From contig JAFEAM010000017.1 in the NCBI GenBank assembly GCA_018266395.1, positions 178,321 through 242,320 on the forward strand: 64,000 nt of DNA. The letters are read 5' to 3'. This stretch comes from Bacteroidota bacterium. GTDB taxonomy: Bacteria > Bacteroidota > Bacteroidia > Cytophagales > Cyclobacteriaceae. The notes under the pieces were generated by a model that was not told the origin of the DNA, did not search any database, and was given only the letters and a program-made list of their open reading frames with translations. Shown here one piece after another: positions 34,786 to 43,075 of the stretch; the stretch's first letter is position 1; every line of letters starts with the position of its first letter. The position numbers and the translations under genes are program-made.

Positions 34786-37599
34786 ATGAGAGTTTTGATT
34801 TTATTCTGGTTCGTTCTGGCTGGCGTATGCCATGCCCAGCAGCCGGTCTTTCAGAATATCACCGATGAGAATGGATTGCCAAGTGCCGAGGTGTACAGCA
34901 TTTTTGAAGACCATGAAGGGTTTCTCTGGTTCATGACCGACAACGGAGTGGTTCGCTATGATGGCGGCGAGTTCAGGGTGTTTGGCAAGCAGGAAGGACT
35001 GGCGGATCCCGTGGCTTTTGAGATGACGGAAGACAGCCGCCACCGCCTTTGGGTAAGGGGGTTCAACGGTTACTTCTCTGTTGCCGAAAACGGCAGATTT
35101 TCTCCGTACCCGTATAACTTTCAGGGAGCACAACTGAATGGGAAAGATGTCGTGAGGTCCTTCATGGTGAAGGACGACGGCACATTGTTGTTTGCCAATG
35201 GCACAGGCCTGGTGGCCTCCATTGACTCGGCGGGTCGGGTTGATGCGTACCGGGTGGATCCAGGCTTGTTATTTTATAAGCCTGTGATTGGTGAAAAAGG
35301 ACTCATAGGAGCCCGTGGCGTTCCCAGCCATCTTCATCATTTTCAGACGGGGTCGGATATCTTCCCAATTGAGCCCGGGAGTGCGCTGGAGAATAACGGG
35401 ACCTTGTGCTACCGTTGGTGGCACCACAAGCTCTATGTTTCCATGGATCACAGTCTTTTTCAATATGATCATGGTGCATTCAGAAAGGTACTGTATGCCG
35501 ATAAGCCAATTATAAGCTTGTCTGTGGACCGTGATGATATTTTCTGGGTTGGCACTTTTAACGGTGGCGTGCTCAAATTTGTGGACCAAAGATTCACTGA
35601 ACCCGGACGAATCGAAATGCTGAGTAACTCCACGGTCACTTCCGTTCACCTCGACCGTGAGGGCGGCTACTGGTTCTCCACGCTGGACAAGGGTCTTTTC
35701 TATTATCCCAATATTCATTTACTGACGGTTGAACTTCCTGAGGAATCGAAATTGAATGTTGTGGCCAAAAGCAATGATCTATTGTATTGCGGATATTACA
35801 ATGGCAAATTGATCAGCATCGACAAGTTCGGTCATCAGAAGCTGTTGGCTACGCTGGTAGGACCTGTCACTGCACTGATGGGACAAAACGGCCGCATTTG
35901 GGCTTCCACTGGCGCGATGACTTATTTGCTTGATGAGAAGGGAAAGGAAATTAACCGGCACGAATCCGTCAGGGGTATAAAGAAATTTGTTGAGCGCAAT
36001 GGCGTCATCCTCGGGGTGAATTATTCGGGGCTCAATCGTTTCAGCAAAGAAGGTGAATTGCTGGGTGTGCATCCGTTGAAATTCTGGACCCGCAATGTGC
36101 TGATCACGGATGAGGATGTCTTTTTTGCGGGCGTTACGGGACTTTTCCGGATGGACCACAATTTGCATGAGATTGATACGATCCCTGAACTTAAGAATGG
36201 AAAGATCACCAATCTGATAGAGACGTCGGAAGGCTATGTGCTCGCCACCACCATGGGTGACGGTCTGGTGGTGATAAAAGGCGATTCCACATGGTCTTTC
36301 AATCGTCATAATTTCTTTCCGACCAATGACATACTGAGCATCAATATCCGTGGCGATGAGTTGTGGCTGGGTACACCTCAGGGACTTGTGCGTATGGGGT
36401 TATCCTCACTTCTCACCCAGAGAGCATGGGATTGTGAACGCCTGGATCAGGCGTCGGGCCTGCAGGGTGGGGCTGTGAGTCACATTGAATTCCTGGACGG
36501 CAAGGTGTGGGCATTTGGCAATGATCACCTGAGTATTGTAGACGACCGGTGTCACTTCTCTAGCAAGGAGGTTAAGTTTTATGAGAAAGCCATAATCGTG
36601 AACGGAGTTGAGACGGTCATGACGTCGCACACGGCCCTGGGCAACGGTGAAAACAACATTGGATTTGAGTTCGGGTTCATATCATTCAACAATCGAAATA
36701 TATTTATCCGCCACCGCCCAGGTCCAGGTATGGATTGGAACATGATTTATGACCGGCATATACATTACTACTCGCTGGCCCCGGGTCGGTATGCAGTGGA
36801 AATCGATTACTCACTCGACCAGAAGAACTGGCAACGGGCAGGGATGGTCAAGGAATTTGTCATTCAGCAAGCCTGGTGGAAGTCATGGTGGGCTATAGCA
36901 TTTTATTTGCTTGCTATCACGGCGGTCATCCGCGCAATTTACAAGCAGAAGTTCAGGCGGAGGCTTGAGCAAATTGAATTCGCTCAGAAACTGAAGCGTG
37001 AAAGGGAAAGGATTTCCCGTGATTTGCATGACAATATTGGTTCCCGTCTCGCGACCATTTCACTGGTATTCGACAAAGTGGTGAAAGAAAATGCCATCAG
37101 CGGCAAGAACTCTGACTTTGTCGCGAACGGCCTGAACCTGGCTATGGGGGATTTGAGGGATACCATCTGGGCCATCGAGCAGGAGAAAATCACGATACCT
37201 GAATTTTCTGACAAAGTCCGTGACCTGCTCTGGAGGTTAAGGCAAAACGACATTGCCATTGATGTGGACTTTGAAACAGAGAACCTGTCGGATCACGACC
37301 TGATCACCTCCACACAGGCAGTTAACCTTTTCAGGATTACGCAGGAGGCTCTGACCAATTGTCTTAAACACAGCAAAGCATCCACCATTTTCATCAAGTT
37401 GTGTAAGCAGGAAAACGGAAGGTATTACCTTGCCATCCAGGATAATGGCCAGGGCTTTGCAGAAATCAAAGCAGTAAACGGACACTATGGGATGCGTAAT
37501 ATGCAAAGCAGGGCCAGCGAAATCGGTGCGGAACTGGTTCTTCAGTCAGAACAGAGCCTTGGGACTACGGTCGCGGTTCGCTTTAATCCTTCAAAATAG
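34786..37599 (+). CDS. Propeller-sensing histidine kinase (HisKA_3 type), first of two
   Basis: A 937-residue membrane sensor. A signal peptide (MRVLILFWFVLAGVCHAQ) precedes two-component-propeller repeats (GLPSAEVYSIFEDHEGFLWF, DRDDIFWVGTFNGGVLKF, GDELWLGTPQGLVRM), a degenerate Y_Y_Y domain, a single membrane helix (SWWAIAFYLLAITAVIRAIY, about 700-720) and a NarX-class kinase core. The phospho-accepting His is in RERISRDLHDNIGSRLATIS and the ATP-binding domain carries RITQEALTNCLKHSKA and IQDNGQGF. It reads a periplasmic signal, perhaps a glycan or peptide, and phosphorylates a LuxR-type regulator. The convergent regulator at 37591-38244 overlaps its 3' end by nine bases and is the likely partner. 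Confidence 0.93.
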   Translation: MRVLILFWFVLAGVCHAQQPVFQNITDENGLPSAEVYSIFEDHEGFLWFMTDNGVVRYDGGEFRVFGKQEGLADPVAFEMTEDSRHRLWVRGFNGYFSVAENGRFSPYPYNFQGAQLNGKDVVRSFMVKDDGTLLFANGTGLVASIDSAGRVDAYRVDPGLLFYKPVIGEKGLIGARGVPSHLHHFQTGSDIFPIEPGSALENNGTLCYRWWHHKLYVSMDHSLFQYDHGAFRKVLYADKPIISLSVDRDDIFWVGTFNGGVLKFVDQRFTEPGRIEMLSNSTVTSVHLDREGGYWFSTLDKGLFYYPNIHLLTVELPEESKLNVVAKSNDLLYCGYYNGKLISIDKFGHQKLLATLVGPVTALMGQNGRIWASTGAMTYLLDEKGKEINRHESVRGIKKFVERNGVILGVNYSGLNRFSKEGELLGVHPLKFWTRNVLITDEDVFFAGVTGLFRMDHNLHEIDTIPELKNGKITNLIETSEGYVLATTMGDGLVVIKGDSTWSFNRHNFFPTNDILSINIRGDELWLGTPQGLVRMGLSSLLTQRAWDCERLDQASGLQGGAVSHIEFLDGKVWAFGNDHLSIVDDRCHFSSKEVKFYEKAIIVNGVETVMTSHTALGNGENNIGFEFGFISFNNRNIFIRHRPGPGMDWNMIYDRHIHYYSLAPGRYAVEIDYSLDQKNWQRAGMVKEFVIQQAWWKSWWAIAFYLLAITAVIRAIYKQKFRRRLEQIEFAQKLKRERERISRDLHDNIGSRLATISLVFDKVVKENAISGKNSDFVANGLNLAMGDLRDTIWAIEQEKITIPEFSDKVRDLLWRLRQNDIAIDVDFETENLSDHDLITSTQAVNLFRITQEALTNCLKHSKASTIFIKLCKQENGRYYLAIQDNGQGFAEIKAVNGHYGMRNMQSRASEIGAELVLQSEQSLGTTVAVRFNPSK

Positions 37600-38244
37600 G
37601 TGTTCAGCCTTGCGCAGTGCCGAGACCTTGTTCTTCACCTGTAATTTCTGGAAGATGTTCATCATGTGTTTCTTCACTGTGTGGGTGGAGATGTTGAGCG
37701 ACTCTGCGATTTTGTCGTAAGTAATGCCTTTCTCAACCTGACGCAGAACTTCCAGTTCACGCGGCGAAAGCAATTCACTTCCTGATGCTGCCGAATTCTC
37801 CCCCTTCTTTGCAGGATTCAGGAATGAGATGGTCTTTCTGGCAATGCTGGGTGACATTTGTGCTCCTCCGTTCAGCACGTCCTGTATGGTTTTCAGCACA
37901 AAGGCCGGCTTCTCATTCTTGAGCAAATACCCCATTGCACCTGCCTTGAAGGCATTGAAAATCATGTCGTCTGCATCGGTGATTGTAAACATTACGACCT
38001 GGATGTCCGGATAACGAGATCTGACCAGCGAGGTAATAGTTATGCCTTCGTCGGGAAGCCTCATGGAAATGTCCATAACGATAAGATGTGGTCGCTGACC
38101 TTCTTGCTGTCTCTCCAGATCATCCAGCAGGCGGGTCCCTCCATCATAGCAATTGATTGAAGAGATTTCCTCGAATTCAATCAATTCTTTTTTCAGAGCA
38201 TTTGCAAGCGTCAAATCATCATCGACGATGGCCAATCTTATCAT
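37591..38244 (-). CDS. NarL/LuxR-family response regulator
   Basis: A 217-residue regulator. The receiver domain (1-125) has the acidic pair LAIVDDDLTLA and the phospho-acceptor Asp in LIVMDISMRLP. The C-terminal LuxR helix-turn-helix (about 150-215) has LLSPRELEVLRQVEKGITYDKIAESLNIS spread over the expected helices, ending THTVKKHMMNIFQKLQVKNK. It should bind promoter DNA after phosphorylation. It converges on and overlaps the first propeller kinase gene, an unusual layout for a cognate pair. It lies 107 bases after the small membrane-protein gene on the same strand and might be transcribed with the ECF sigma operon. Confidence 0.93.
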   Translation of the reverse strand: MIRLAIVDDDLTLANALKKELIEFEEISSINCYDGGTRLLDDLERQQEGQRPHLIVMDISMRLPDEGITITSLVRSRYPDIQVVMFTITDADDMIFNAFKAGAMGYLLKNEKPAFVLKTIQDVLNGGAQMSPSIARKTISFLNPAKKGENSAASGSELLSPRELEVLRQVEKGITYDKIAESLNISTHTVKKHMMNIFQKLQVKNKVSALRKAEHLF

Positions 38245-38351
38245 ATCTCAAATCTATGCGGTTGGTTGCCGGATGGCAATACCTAATTAGAGTAATGGAT
38301 ATCCGGATTGATAGCTGCAGTGGACGGGACAGCTGCGGCTTGATCACTTCC

Positions 38352-38612
38352 TCAATCTGCGTAAACACCCGATTTGGGGCTGGTATTGCTTCCTGCTTTA
38401 GCTTCTTTTTTCGCCCTGTTCTCCACCCTGATTACAATAATGAGCAGTACCATAACGATGAGGGTAATGAGGAACATGACGAATACACGCAGTATTTTCT
38501 TCAACCGCATGTCTTTTTCATGCCGTTCCAGAACTGCCCCATAGTTGCGATAGCGTTCCGTGCGGTGGCTGCCCATCCGCTGTCTTCTGAGTCTGATTTC
38601 GTTCTTACTCAT
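38352..38612 (-). CDS. Small one-helix membrane protein coupled to an ECF sigma factor
   Basis: An 86-residue protein with a very basic N-terminal half (MSKNEIRLRRQRMGSHRTE), one strong membrane helix (ILRVFVMFLITLIVMVLLIIVI, about 41-62) and a short polar tail. Its start overlaps the 3' end of the sigma factor gene by eight bases, so translation is coupled. Anti-sigma factors often occupy this position, but I see no zinc-anti-sigma or FecR-like domain. By charge its N-terminus should face the cytoplasm, where it could contact the sigma factor. No homologous family is recognised. Confidence 0.75.
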   Translation of the reverse strand: MSKNEIRLRRQRMGSHRTERYRNYGAVLERHEKDMRLKKILRVFVMFLITLIVMVLLIIVIRVENRAKKEAKAGSNTSPKSGVYAD

Positions 38613-39177
38613 CGTACTTTACTTGAATGTTGAATTGACGACGCAGTTTGTCCAGCGCCCGGTAAGTCCGCATTTTGGCGCCGCTTTCTGTAATGTCCAG
38701 TATGAAGGCAATTTCCCTGAAGTCCTTATCCTCGAAATAGCGCAGTTCCAACACCTGCAGCATATCAGTCGGGAGGTCTTTCAGGTAAGTGACAAGCCTG
38801 CTGATCAAATCTTCTTTTTCTTCATCGCCTTGGTGCTGCGCGCCACGGTCAACAAGCCGGCGGATGGTGTCTTCTTCTATACTGAACACTTTCTTTGTCT
38901 TCTTTCTCCTGTAGTATTTGTTGACTTCATTGGCAGCGATCTTGTACAGCCAGGCTGAGAAAGGGAGTCCCCTGAATTCATAACGGTTCAGGTTATTCAG
39001 AGCATTGACGAAAGTCTGGGAGCAGAGATCACCTGCCATGTCCTCATCATCGGTCTGGCGAAGCAGGTAGTGGTAAATGCGGTCAAAATATTTTTCATAC
39101 AATTCTCCGAAGGCACGGGAGTCGCTTCGGCATCTTTCGATGATCTCGTTCTCTTTGCTTATTTCTGACTCCGTCAT
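38605..39177 (-). CDS. ECF-type RNA polymerase sigma factor
   Basis: A 190-residue sigma-70-family protein. Region 2 contains FGELYEKYFDRIYHYLLRQ, DMAGDLCSQTFVNALNNL and FSAWLYKIAANEVNKYYRRK. Region 4 contains LQVLELRYFEDKDFREIAFI and ITESGAKMRTYRALDKLRR. No region 1 or 3 is present, as expected for the extracytoplasmic-function class. It should redirect RNA polymerase to a stress or envelope regulon. The overlapping small membrane protein is the obvious candidate for controlling it. It diverges from the second propeller kinase, 154 bases away, so the region may carry its own target promoter. Confidence 0.94.
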   Translation of the reverse strand: MTESEISKENEIIERCRSDSRAFGELYEKYFDRIYHYLLRQTDDEDMAGDLCSQTFVNALNNLNRYEFRGLPFSAWLYKIAANEVNKYYRRKKTKKVFSIEEDTIRRLVDRGAQHQGDEEKEDLISRLVTYLKDLPTDMLQVLELRYFEDKDFREIAFILDITESGAKMRTYRALDKLRRQFNIQVKYDE

Positions 39178-39331
39178 GGGAGGGTGGCCGACTTCATAAT
39201 CCCGGTGATCAAATTAAGTCACATGATAGGGGAGGCTTGATACACAATCCGCTGTCAGTCCTATTCCCAATTATCACGTAACTTGAGGTAACCATTTGGT
39301 ATTCATTATACGGAATTTTGGAGATTCATTC

Positions 39332-42277
39332 ATGTACAGGTTTATTCTCCTGCTGCTGATTCTCGTGGTTGGTGTCCGTGAAGTTGAAGGACAACGGTTC
39401 ACGCTCAGGCAATACACAGTTGTGGATGGCCTTCCCCAGTCTCAGGTTAATGCCATCGTGGAGGACCCGCTGGGCTACTTGTGGATCGGAACCTCTGGCG
39501 GCGGGCTGGCGCGTTTCGATGGAAGGGAATTCAAGGTGTACACTACGCTCGATGGATTGCTGAGCAATGTAGTTTCATCACTATTTATTGACTCACATCA
39601 GAACCTATGGGTCATGCATCCCAGAGGTCTTACCAAATTCGACGGACTGTCTTTCAGGAAATTTCAGCCGGAAGGAACGGCTGCCAGGCGCGTAAGGAGA
39701 ATGGTGGAATATCATGACACCGTTTTCATGGTTTCCAATCCAGGTCTGATCGGTAAGATTCACGAGGATTCAGTTTACTACTGGTCGAAACGAATTCTCC
39801 CGGATAAGTCGATATTCTTCACACATGTGGCTCCGGACGGAAGCATTTGTTATTACCTGAGTGACAGCTCTTTTATGGTCATTTCTGAGCAAGGCCCCCT
39901 GCGATTCCCTCATGACAGAGTATTCAACAAAGCGTACAACATGTTCAATCACGGTCGTGAAGTATGGCTGGATACCGATAGCGGCACTTTCGCCATGGAT
40001 CTCAAAGGCGGATTCAGCAGGAGGCAAAAAGTGGTTGACCGCTACATTATCTACTATGATTCCGCTATGGATCATTACTGGACGCGTGATGAGAGGACAC
40101 TTTACCGCGAGTATATGTCTGGCGAGTTGCTTAAAACAGACACTGTGCTGATGGACGTGCCGATTATTTCCGTTCACGTCGATACGGAAGGCAATACATG
40201 GCTCGGTAGCGCAGGAAAAGGGTTGTACCGCTACTATGCCACAGATTTCAATAGGATTACGGTTGACCCTGGCGCGGTGACGGCCATTGAGAAAGATCAC
40301 TTCAATGGATTGTGGGTGGGTGGCAAGAGTCTGTCTTATATCAGGGAGGGGAAGAAACTCAATTTCCCTCTGCCCAATGGAGACGATGACGGGGTACACA
40401 CCATCCGTACTGCCCCAGATGGGCAGGTGTGGGTGGGTTCATACTCGGCACTTGGTCAGTATGCTCCTGACCGGAAGAAATTCACCTGGTACAACAGGCA
40501 AGACGGATTAACCAGCGCCTATATCACCAGTATTGATTTTGATGAAAAAGGCGGAGTGTGGATCGGAACCACCGGCGGTGGACTGAATTATTTTGATGGT
40601 GTGAAGTTCACAGCAGTGGGCGAAGCCGCAGGACTGACTTCACGCAATGTCACATCACTCTGCTATATGCGCAGCAATGGTTCCCTCTTCATTGGAACGG
40701 AGGTGGGACTTCAGCAATGGAAGGAAGGAAAGATTCGTTCAATCGAGCTGCCTGAATTTGAAAACACCAGCATACTGTCAATGGCGATTCTGCGCGACAG
40801 TATCCTGCTGGCTGCCTCCGGCGGTGCGGGGCTTGCTATTCTTGACCCTTCAGGAGGACACAGCAAACTCATCGGCCCGCATGAAGGTCTTCCTTCCGGG
40901 TTTGTGTTCTTCGTGGCAACAGATGAAACCGGCCGTATCTGGCTTGGCACGGAGAAAGGCATTACCAGAATGAAGCTGGATGCCAAGCTTGAAATCGTGG
41001 AGACACGTGACTTTGGGTTTGACAACGGACTCAATGGAATTGAGACCAGTCAGAATGCATACTACTTGTCACCCAAAGAGAAATATTTTGGATTGATAGA
41101 CGGGTTGTACCAATTTCTCGAATCTGCAAATGCAGGAGTAAAACCTTATCCGGTCCACCTTACCGACATTCAAATAAGGTATGGAGAAATTCCAGTCCGT
41201 CAGTTTGGGAAGGGTTTGATGGGATTCTTCAAACTCCCTGCCTCCCTGGTACTCTCATCGGATGACAATCATATCACTTTTACCTTCAACCGTGTTGACA
41301 AACGTTATCCCAAGGCCGTACGTTACCGCTACTTCCTCCGGAACTTTGATAAGTCATGGTCCCAGCCCTCAGCCCAGAGTCGTGTCACCTATAGCAATCT
41401 ACCCGCCGGTGACTATGTGTTTCAGGTACTGGCTACAGACAACGAGGGCCGATGGGATGACTGGCCGATTGAATATGCATTTTCCATCAAAGCGCCTTTC
41501 TATCAAACTTCTGCCTTTTATCTTGTCATGGGAGGCCTTTTGGTCGGATCGCTGGCCCTTTTTACGCTGACCCGCATGAGAAGGAATGTCTCCAATGCGA
41601 TAGCGCGGGAACACATTCGTCAGCAGGAGCAGGAGGCGCTGCGCAAGGAGATAGCCCGCGATTTCCACGATGAGATGGGGAATCAGTTAACGCGAATCAT
41701 CAACTATGTGAGCCTGATGCGGCTGACAGGCAATGGACAGGGAACGGATTTATACCAGAAAGTCGAGGAGTCGGCAAAATACTTATACAACGGAACGCGG
41801 GATTTTATCTGGGCCATTGACCCAGTGAACGACGACCTGGGGAAGCTTTTTCTGCATGTCAGGGACTTTGGAGAAAAGCTGTTTGAAGAGAAGAATATAC
41901 GTTTTCGGGCCTACAATGACCTGAAAGGGAAGGTGAAGCTCCCTTACGGTTTCAGTCGTGAGGCCAATCTGATTTTCAAGGAAGCCATGACGAATGCCTT
42001 CAAACATTCCGGCGCAGAAAACGTATCCTTCTATCTGAGGCAGGAGGGCGACGTATTTGAAATGGTACTCCAGGACGACGGCAAAGGGTTCGACCCTCAG
42101 GTGCTATCAGGACACAATGGTTTAAAAAACATTCGGACACGTGCTGAAAAAATACAATCTTCGCTTGTGGTTGAAAGAATACCCGATTCACCGGGAACAA
42201 GGGTAGTATTGAGATTAAACAATATCAAAATCAAAACTTATGATGCCGGCGACCAAAAAACGCGTTCTCATCGTTGA
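39332..42277 (+). CDS. Propeller-sensing histidine kinase (HisKA_3 type), second of two
   Basis: A 981-residue sensor of the same layout as the first. A signal peptide (MYRFILLLLILVVGVREVEGQ) is followed by propeller repeats beginning QYTVVDGLPQSQVNAIVEDP, a clear Y_Y_Y domain (FTFNRVDKRYPKAVRYRYFL), a membrane helix (AFYLVMGGLLVGSLALFTL, about 740-758) and a kinase core with the phospho-acceptor in KEIARDFHDEMGNQLTRI. ATP-site motifs are NLIFKEAMTNAFKHSGA and LQDDGKGFDP. The ATG at 39332 is preferred over one 36 bases upstream because it starts the signal peptide. Its last 38 bases overlap the response regulator gene in another frame, so the two are coupled. Confidence 0.93.
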   Translation: MYRFILLLLILVVGVREVEGQRFTLRQYTVVDGLPQSQVNAIVEDPLGYLWIGTSGGGLARFDGREFKVYTTLDGLLSNVVSSLFIDSHQNLWVMHPRGLTKFDGLSFRKFQPEGTAARRVRRMVEYHDTVFMVSNPGLIGKIHEDSVYYWSKRILPDKSIFFTHVAPDGSICYYLSDSSFMVISEQGPLRFPHDRVFNKAYNMFNHGREVWLDTDSGTFAMDLKGGFSRRQKVVDRYIIYYDSAMDHYWTRDERTLYREYMSGELLKTDTVLMDVPIISVHVDTEGNTWLGSAGKGLYRYYATDFNRITVDPGAVTAIEKDHFNGLWVGGKSLSYIREGKKLNFPLPNGDDDGVHTIRTAPDGQVWVGSYSALGQYAPDRKKFTWYNRQDGLTSAYITSIDFDEKGGVWIGTTGGGLNYFDGVKFTAVGEAAGLTSRNVTSLCYMRSNGSLFIGTEVGLQQWKEGKIRSIELPEFENTSILSMAILRDSILLAASGGAGLAILDPSGGHSKLIGPHEGLPSGFVFFVATDETGRIWLGTEKGITRMKLDAKLEIVETRDFGFDNGLNGIETSQNAYYLSPKEKYFGLIDGLYQFLESANAGVKPYPVHLTDIQIRYGEIPVRQFGKGLMGFFKLPASLVLSSDDNHITFTFNRVDKRYPKAVRYRYFLRNFDKSWSQPSAQSRVTYSNLPAGDYVFQVLATDNEGRWDDWPIEYAFSIKAPFYQTSAFYLVMGGLLVGSLALFTLTRMRRNVSNAIAREHIRQQEQEALRKEIARDFHDEMGNQLTRIINYVSLMRLTGNGQGTDLYQKVEESAKYLYNGTRDFIWAIDPVNDDLGKLFLHVRDFGEKLFEEKNIRFRAYNDLKGKVKLPYGFSREANLIFKEAMTNAFKHSGAENVSFYLRQEGDVFEMVLQDDGKGFDPQVLSGHNGLKNIRTRAEKIQSSLVVERIPDSPGTRVVLRLNNIKIKTYDAGDQKTRSHR

Positions 42278-42872
42278 AGATGATGCTGAAATCAGAAACA
42301 GCTTCGTACTGATTGTAAACAGCTCCCCCAAATTTGGGGTAGTCAATGCTTACGGCAGTTGCGAGGAGGCAATCAAGCACCTTGCTCAGGATAAACCTGA
42401 TTATGTGCTCATGGATATCGAACTGCCTGGCATGAGCGGCATCCAGGGAACCCGCGTGATCAAGGACAAAAGTCCGAATACGGAAATCATCATGGTTACC
42501 GTATATGAGGACAATGAACTGGTTTTTGAAGCTTTGAAGGCAGGGGCTACCGGATACATTACCAAAAGCTCCAACCACCTGGAATTGCTCTCTGCCCTGG
42601 ATGAGATTTCCAAGGGCGGCGCTCCCATGAGCTCGAAGATCGCGCGTTTGGTGATTGACAATTTTCACATCAATCCCAATTCACCGTTGACGAAGCGCGA
42701 GACTGAAATTCTGCAGCTAATTTCAGAGGGTAAAACGTACACGCAGATTTCCGAAGAGTTGTTTATCTCCAAGGAAACATCCAAGACGCACATCAAAAAC
42801 ATCTACGCGAAACTCCAGGTCAACAGCAAATCCCAGGCCCTCGCAAAGGCGGCGCAGGAGAAGCTGATCTGA
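42240..42872 (+). CDS. NarL/LuxR-family response regulator, partner of the second kinase
   Basis: A 210-residue regulator with receiver (about 8-125; acidic pair VLIVEDDAEI, phospho-acceptor Asp in YVLMDIELPGMSG, Lys in GYITKSSN) and a LuxR helix-turn-helix (about 148-205; LTKRETEILQLISEGKTYTQ and ISKETSKTHIKNIYAKLQV). The gene starts inside the 3' end of the second propeller kinase, so phosphotransfer from it is nearly certain. A strong terminator 77 bases after its stop ends the operon. Confidence 0.95.
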   Translation: MMPATKKRVLIVEDDAEIRNSFVLIVNSSPKFGVVNAYGSCEEAIKHLAQDKPDYVLMDIELPGMSGIQGTRVIKDKSPNTEIIMVTVYEDNELVFEALKAGATGYITKSSNHLELLSALDEISKGGAPMSSKIARLVIDNFHINPNSPLTKRETEILQLISEGKTYTQISEELFISKETSKTHIKNIYAKLQVNSKSQALAKAAQEKLI

Positions 42873-42948
42873 GTAAAATCCCACCGGGGAGGTGATGGGC
42901 CTGAAGGGTGCCCCGGGTATCTTTGTCTGAGTTATTTGGGTAAGGTCG

Positions 42949-42998
42949 GGTGGCTGCCATTATGGTCATGGGTGGATTCGTGGCAGCCACCTTTTTTT
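42949..42998 (+). terminator. Strong intrinsic terminator of the second kinase operon
   Basis: GGTGGCTGCCA at 42949-42959 pairs perfectly with TGGCAGCCACC at 42981-42991 (11 base pairs, 21-base loop), followed by TTTTTTT. Confidence 0.92.
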
Positions 42999-43075
42999 GT
43001 TTCCTGACCTTCCGGCTTATCCGTTCTTGTTAACTCTGACGTGAATGCTTAGCTTTTGGCCTTAAGGTAAATGCT

